DNA from: Burkholderia sp. WSM2230
GTDB taxonomy: Bacteria; Pseudomonadota; Gammaproteobacteria; Burkholderiales; Burkholderiaceae
NCBI RefSeq assembly: GCF_000472445.1
Contig: NZ_AXAJ01000003.1
Coordinates: forward strand, 310,159 to 374,158
DNA length: 64,000 nucleotides
Direction of reading: 5' to 3'
In this document: in pieces, positions 60,481 through 64,000 of the stretch
Layout: every line of letters begins with the position of its first letter
Numbering within the stretch: position 1 is the stretch's first letter
Notes under the pieces: generated by a model
What the model was told of the DNA's origin: nothing
The model's input: only the letters and a program-made list of their open reading frames with translations
Database searches by the model: none
Program-made: the position numbers and the translations under genes

Positions 60481-61587
60481 ATGAAAGTTGCCATTGTTGG
60501 TGCAGGTCTGATCGGTCACACCATTGCGCATATGCTGCGCGAGACCGGCGACTATGACGTGGTCGCATTCGACCGCGATCAGCACGCGCTCGACAAGCTC
60601 GCCGCGCAGGGCATTCCGACCCGCCGCGTGGATTCCGCCGACGCTGCCGCGCTGCGCGCCGCCATCCAGGGTTTCGACGCGCTCGTCAACGCGCTGCCGT
60701 ACTACCTCGCGGTGAACGTGGCGGCAGCCGCCAAGGGCGCGGGCGTGCATTACTTCGACCTGACCGAGGACGTGCGCGCGACTCACGCGATCCGCGCCAT
60801 TGCCGACGACGCCGAGCACGCGTTCATGCCGCAGTGCGGTCTCGCGCCGGGCTTCATCGGCATTGCCGCGCACGAGCTTGCGAACCGCTTCACGGAAATT
60901 CGCGACGTCAAGATGCGGGTCGGCGCGCTCCCGCAATTTCCGACCAATGCGCTGAAGTACAACCTGACGTGGAGCGTGGACGGTCTCATCAACGAATACT
61001 GCCAGCCTTGCGAAGCGATCCGCGACAGCCGCACGCAATGGGTGCAGCCGCTCGAAGGACTCGAACATTTTTCGCTCGACGGCACCGAGTACGAAGCCTT
61101 CAACACGTCCGGCGGTTTGGGCACGCTGTGCGAGACGCTGTCGGGCCGCGTCGAATCGCTCGATTACAAGTCGGTCCGCTATCCGGGCCATCGCAACCTG
61201 ATGCAATTCCTGCTCGAAGACCTGCGTCTTGCGAGCGACCGCGATACGCTCAAGGGCATCATGCGCCGTTCGGTGCCGTCCACCGCGCAGGACGTGGTGC
61301 TGGTGTTCATCACCGTGAGCGGCATGCGTGACGGGCAACTGGTGCAGGAAGTGTTCACCCGCAAGATCTTCGCGAAGACGGTCTGCGGCGTGCCGATGAG
61401 CGCGATCCAGATCACCACGGCGGGCGCCATGTGCGCGGTGCTGGATCTGTTCCGCGAAAAGAAGCTGCCGCAGCGCGGCTTCGTGCGCCAGGAGCAGGTG
61501 TCGTTGCGCGAGTTCCTCGGCAACCGCTTTGGCCAGCTTTATGAAGGGCAGACGCTGGAGTCGCTGCAAACGGTGGCGACGGTTTGA
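60481..61587 (+). CDS. Saccharopine/lysine dehydrogenase family protein
   Basis: 368 aa. N-terminal NAD(P) Rossmann fold (MKVAIVGAGLIGHTIAHMLRETG) and acidic end VVAFDRD; then GFDALVNALPYYLAVNVAAAAKGAGVHYFDLTED and CGLAPGFIGIAAHELA, as in L-lysine 6-dehydrogenase and saccharopine reductase-like enzymes. AAAGGAGAAGAAC precedes ATG 60481. The partner Lrp gene is just upstream. A strong terminator follows. Substrate is inferred only from family. Confidence 0.82.
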   Translation: MKVAIVGAGLIGHTIAHMLRETGDYDVVAFDRDQHALDKLAAQGIPTRRVDSADAAALRAAIQGFDALVNALPYYLAVNVAAAAKGAGVHYFDLTEDVRATHAIRAIADDAEHAFMPQCGLAPGFIGIAAHELANRFTEIRDVKMRVGALPQFPTNALKYNLTWSVDGLINEYCQPCEAIRDSRTQWVQPLEGLEHFSLDGTEYEAFNTSGGLGTLCETLSGRVESLDYKSVRYPGHRNLMQFLLEDLRLASDRDTLKGIMRRSVPSTAQDVVLVFITVSGMRDGQLVQEVFTRKIFAKTVCGVPMSAIQITTAGAMCAVLDLFREKKLPQRGFVRQEQVSLREFLGNRFGQLYEGQTLESLQTVATV

Positions 61588-61611
61588 CGAAGCACCGCTG
61601 ATAGAAGCACG

Positions 61612-61636
61612 AACGCCCCGCATGCGGGGCGTTTTT
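61612..61636 (+). terminator. Intrinsic terminator
   Basis: A perfect palindrome AACGCCCCGCA/TGCGGGGCGTT followed by a T-run, 25 bp after the dehydrogenase stop. Confidence 0.9.
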
Positions 61637-61687
61637 TCGTGCGCCTCGCGCGCTGCGTTCGCTCGACGTGTCGCCGCAGCGGCTGCC

Positions 61688-62308
61688 TCAAACAGGCAAC
61701 GGCGGCATCAGTCCCAGAGCCGCCCGCGGTTCGCCTACGATACGCGCGAGCAGCGCGTCGAAATCAACGGCGTCCGGTGCGGTGTTGTCGAACAACAGCA
61801 GATCGTTGCACATGTCGCCGCTCGGCAGAAAGCGCCGCTGACGGTACTCGTCCCAATGCGCCAGCTTGTAGGCGTCGTTCGGATTGCCGCGCGCCACGAT
61901 CCGCCGGTGCGCGGTCTCTTCCGACACATGCACCCACACAACACGCACGCTGACGTCGTCGCCGACGCCGAGCCACGCGCGATCGAAAAGCCGCCGCTCG
62001 CGGATTTCGCGCGACAGCGGCCCCACCACCAGGGCGCTCACGCCGAGTTCGAGATTGTCGCGCGCCGTGTCGATGAGGCCGCGATATTCCGGCTCGCGCA
62101 GATGTTCGAGAAAAAGCGGGCTGTCGCGATCGTTCGGATCGCCTGTGAGCATGCCCATGGCGGCGGCGCTATAGCCGCCGTACAAAGTGTCCTTGTCGAG
62201 CAGGCAGAAGGGCGAACCGGCCGCTTTCGTGAGCGGCCCGATCAGCTTTTTTGCCAGCGTGGTCTTGCCGGTGCCCGCGTGACCGCAAATGAAAACGAGG
62301 CGGCTCAC
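61688..62308 (-). CDS. P-loop kinase-like ATPase
   Basis: 206 aa. Walker A CGHAGTGKTTLAKKL near the N-terminus. Then a short AAA-kinase-type fold (ALVVGPLSREIRERRLFDRAWLG, VRVVWVHVSEETAHRRIVARGNPNDAYKLAHWDEYRQRRF). It resembles small nucleotide or small-molecule kinases. ATG 62308 overlaps the stop of the upstream 46-aa gene in ATGA, so the two are translationally coupled. Confidence 0.75.
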   Translation of the reverse strand: MSRLVFICGHAGTGKTTLAKKLIGPLTKAAGSPFCLLDKDTLYGGYSAAAMGMLTGDPNDRDSPLFLEHLREPEYRGLIDTARDNLELGVSALVVGPLSREIRERRLFDRAWLGVGDDVSVRVVWVHVSEETAHRRIVARGNPNDAYKLAHWDEYRQRRFLPSGDMCNDLLLFDNTAPDAVDFDALLARIVGEPRAALGLMPPLPV

Positions 62309-62445
62309 GACGACCAGTCCTTTGCCAGGAGAGCCGCGCGGTGCCGGTCACGCGCCAGGTTGCCGTCGACCGCGAGCCGCATCGTTCTTACCATGCCGAA
62401 GCACAATGCCGCGGCAATCGCGGGCATCCAGGTGAAACACCACAT
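62305..62445 (-). CDS. Small membrane peptide coupled to the ATPase gene, 46 aa
   Basis: AAGGAG lies 6 nt before ATG 62445. The product has an N-terminal membrane helix (MWCFTWMPAIAAALCFGMV) and a charged, basic tail ending DWSS. Its TGA overlaps the ATPase ATG (ATGA). Function unknown. The longer in-frame extension to 62556 is not supported. Confidence 0.6.
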   Translation of the reverse strand: MWCFTWMPAIAAALCFGMVRTMRLAVDGNLARDRHRAALLAKDWSS

Positions 62446-62670
62446 CGCGGTCTCCTTACTGTTGTCCTTTGCAACGATCATGAAGAAGAACCCATGGCCG
62501 CGCAAGAGCGTGATGCGAACTCCCGGCGCAACGCGGCCTTTAACAATTCGATACATGAGACCGGGCCGCAGCCCTTAACATGACGGTTGCATAGTCCATT
62601 CACGCAGAGGGTTCTCGCGCGCATCCGCCCGGCGTGTGGCCCACTCTGTTGCGCTTTCAGGGTAACCAAC

Positions 62671-63648
62671 ATGCTGATCAATTGCGCCGCCTACCAGGAC
62701 GGCCGGAAACTCGCAGACATCGACATCGACAGCATCAGCGACTACGTGGCCCGGCCCGAGTGTTTCGTTTGGGTCGCGCTGAAAGACCCGGGCCCGGGCG
62801 AACTCGCGGTGATGAAACACGAGTTCGGGCTGCACGACCTCGCTATCGAGGACGCGCAAAACGGTCACCAGCGCCCGAAGATCGAGGAGTATGGCGAGTC
62901 GCTGTTTGCGGTGATGCACACCGTCGAGATGGACGAAGACTGCGAACTGCTGATCGGCGAGGTGGATGTATTCGTCGGAGCGAACTATGTGCTGTCGGTG
63001 CGGCGCGGCACGCGCGCGGGCTTCCAGAACGTGCGGGCGCGCTGCGAGCGCGAACCGCAGTTGCTCAAGGCCGGCTCGGCATTCGTGCTGTATGCGCTGG
63101 CCGACGACATCGTCGATCGTTACTTTCCGATTGTCGAGGCGATGAACACCGAGATCGAGGCGATCGAAGACCGCATTTTCGAGCGCAACAATTCGGCGGC
63201 ATCGCGCGCGATCATTCAGGATCTGTATTCGCTGAAGCGGCGCCTCGTGATTCTGCAGCATCACATCGCGCCGCTGCAGGAAGCGATCAGCAAGCTGACG
63301 GGCGGCCGCATTCCGAGCGTCTGCGAAGGCATGCAGGCTTACTTTCGCGATGTTTACGACCACCTCGAGCGGATCGTGCGGATCATCGACGGCCGGCGCG
63401 AAATGGTGGTCACCGCCGTGCAGGTGAACCTCGGCATGATTTCCCTCGCGGAGAACGAAGTGACCAAGCGGCTCGGTTCGTTCGCGGCGCTGTTCGCGGT
63501 GCCGACCATGATCGCCGGCATCTACGGGATGAATTTCCAGAACATCCCCGAGCTGCATTTGCAGTACGGCTATCCGCTGTGTCTCGCCATCATGCTCACG
63601 GTCGACGTCATTCTGTATTGGCGCTTCCGCAAGGCCGGCTGGCTTTGA
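62671..63648 (+). CDS. corA: CorA-type magnesium/cobalt transporter
   Basis: 325 aa from ATG 62671. Long cytoplasmic N-terminal domain with helical bundle (VRPIVEAMNTEIEAIEDRIFE class region), two C-terminal membrane helices, and the signature GMN in AGIYGMNFQNIPEL at the end of the first. Ends with basic YWRFRKAGWL. Residues encoded before ATG 62671 are dropped: the start is fixed by AGGGTAACC upstream. No Mg-riboswitch seen. Confidence 0.9.
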   Translation: MLINCAAYQDGRKLADIDIDSISDYVARPECFVWVALKDPGPGELAVMKHEFGLHDLAIEDAQNGHQRPKIEEYGESLFAVMHTVEMDEDCELLIGEVDVFVGANYVLSVRRGTRAGFQNVRARCEREPQLLKAGSAFVLYALADDIVDRYFPIVEAMNTEIEAIEDRIFERNNSAASRAIIQDLYSLKRRLVILQHHIAPLQEAISKLTGGRIPSVCEGMQAYFRDVYDHLERIVRIIDGRREMVVTAVQVNLGMISLAENEVTKRLGSFAALFAVPTMIAGIYGMNFQNIPELHLQYGYPLCLAIMLTVDVILYWRFRKAGWL

Positions 63649-63697
63649 GCGGCTGAGCCAGCCCTGCGTGGCGGCGCGCCCGCACGGCCCCGAGCCG

Positions 63698-63737
63698 ATA
63701 AGCCCATAAGCCCATAAGCCCATAAGCCCGCAAGCCC
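63698..63737. repeat. 8-bp tandem array
   Basis: ATAAGCCC x4 plus GCAAGCCC, behind corA. Its AAGCCC core is shared with the array at 50541-50750. Confidence 0.9.
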
Positions 63738-63783
63738 GCTCGGCTGCATCCGCGCTTGCACCCAACGCAATAAAAGTCCAGCA

Positions 63784-63805
63784 TAAGCGGCCCGCCGGCC
63801 GCTTA
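63784..63805. terminator. Hairpin downstream of corA
   Basis: A perfect 9-bp stem TAAGCGGCC/GGCCGCTTA with loop CGCC. No long T-run. Confidence 0.55.
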
Positions 63806-64000
63806 CCTTGCAGCCGGCGGCAATACCGTCACGCCCGGACCACGCGAGGACCCATTGCCGCACGCATCCATCCGATTCGCCCGCCGGGCGTTTCGCCGCT
63901 CAACTGTCGACCGCATTCGCGGGGCGCACCGCGCGCCCGGGTTTCTGCGGGCGGGTGCACTGCAACACTGCGAATCGTTGACAGTCTGGCTCGCCTGCGC

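Larger units (their letters stand above)
63649..64000. other. Region downstream of corA
   Basis: Holds the ATAAGCCC array and a hairpin, then an open frame from TTG 63854 (rich in Arg and Ala) that runs off the window. No gene can be supported there. Confidence 0.4.

Overview
The window reads as a stretch of chromosome from a Burkholderia sensu lato bacterium, most likely Paraburkholderia or Caballeronia. The reasons are high GC with strong G/C third positions, families typical of that group (a DUF3022 protein, OmpW, several LysR/TetR/AraC regulators), and a 2-ketogluconate (kgu) locus beside RND efflux genes. This rests on family recognition, not a database search. No rRNA, tRNA or CRISPR array was recognised.

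Layout. 1-7762 is the right-hand part of an integrated, decaying phage-derived element. It holds small early-type genes, an endonuclease VII-like zinc protein and a T7 gp15-like internal virion protein interrupted by an in-frame amber codon. Two tyrosine integrases follow in tandem, separated by two tiny cargo genes. The element ends inside the 3' end of a host ABC-F ATPase gene, whose last 44 codons and terminator remain at 7763-7964. From there on the content is ordinary chromosome: aldehyde dehydrogenase, nitronate monooxygenase-like protein, OmpW, DUF1289, phospholipase A (pldA), mntH, a potFGHI-type polyamine ABC operon, a soluble chemoreceptor-like protein, a Baeyer-Villiger monooxygenase/hydrolase pair with a divergent TetR gene, a pspA/TPR pair, penicillin-binding protein 1A, a lipid A acyltransferase, a truncated DUF6984 gene, and a tripartite RND efflux operon with a divergent TetR gene.

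The second half has LysR, cupin and AraC genes, DUF2795, a C45-family hydrolase, a CLC chloride channel with CBS domains, a GST, yeiH with a divergent LysR gene, and the operon kguE-kguK-kguT-kguD-ptxS. A perfect PtxS-type operator lies directly upstream of kguE. Then follow a YhfC-type intramembrane protease, DUF3022, a PGDYG protein, an LTXXQ/Spy protein, an Lrp regulator with a lysine/saccharopine dehydrogenase-like enzyme, a small kinase-like ATPase coupled to a 46-residue membrane peptide, and corA.

Three features recur. First, many short tandem arrays (periods 5-11 bp, plus hexamers inside genes) sit between genes, and two of them change period within one array. Second, long perfect hairpins lie at decisive places: against the start codon of the nitronate monooxygenase gene, between Shine-Dalgarno and start codon of the TPR gene, and at operators. 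Third, the phage remnant shows small inactivating changes (amber codon, missing start codon). I found no clearly new multi-gene defence system. The best candidates for something undescribed are the two-gene cargo between the integrases, the amber-interrupted virion gene, the hairpin-bridged ribosome binding site and the period-shifting arrays.
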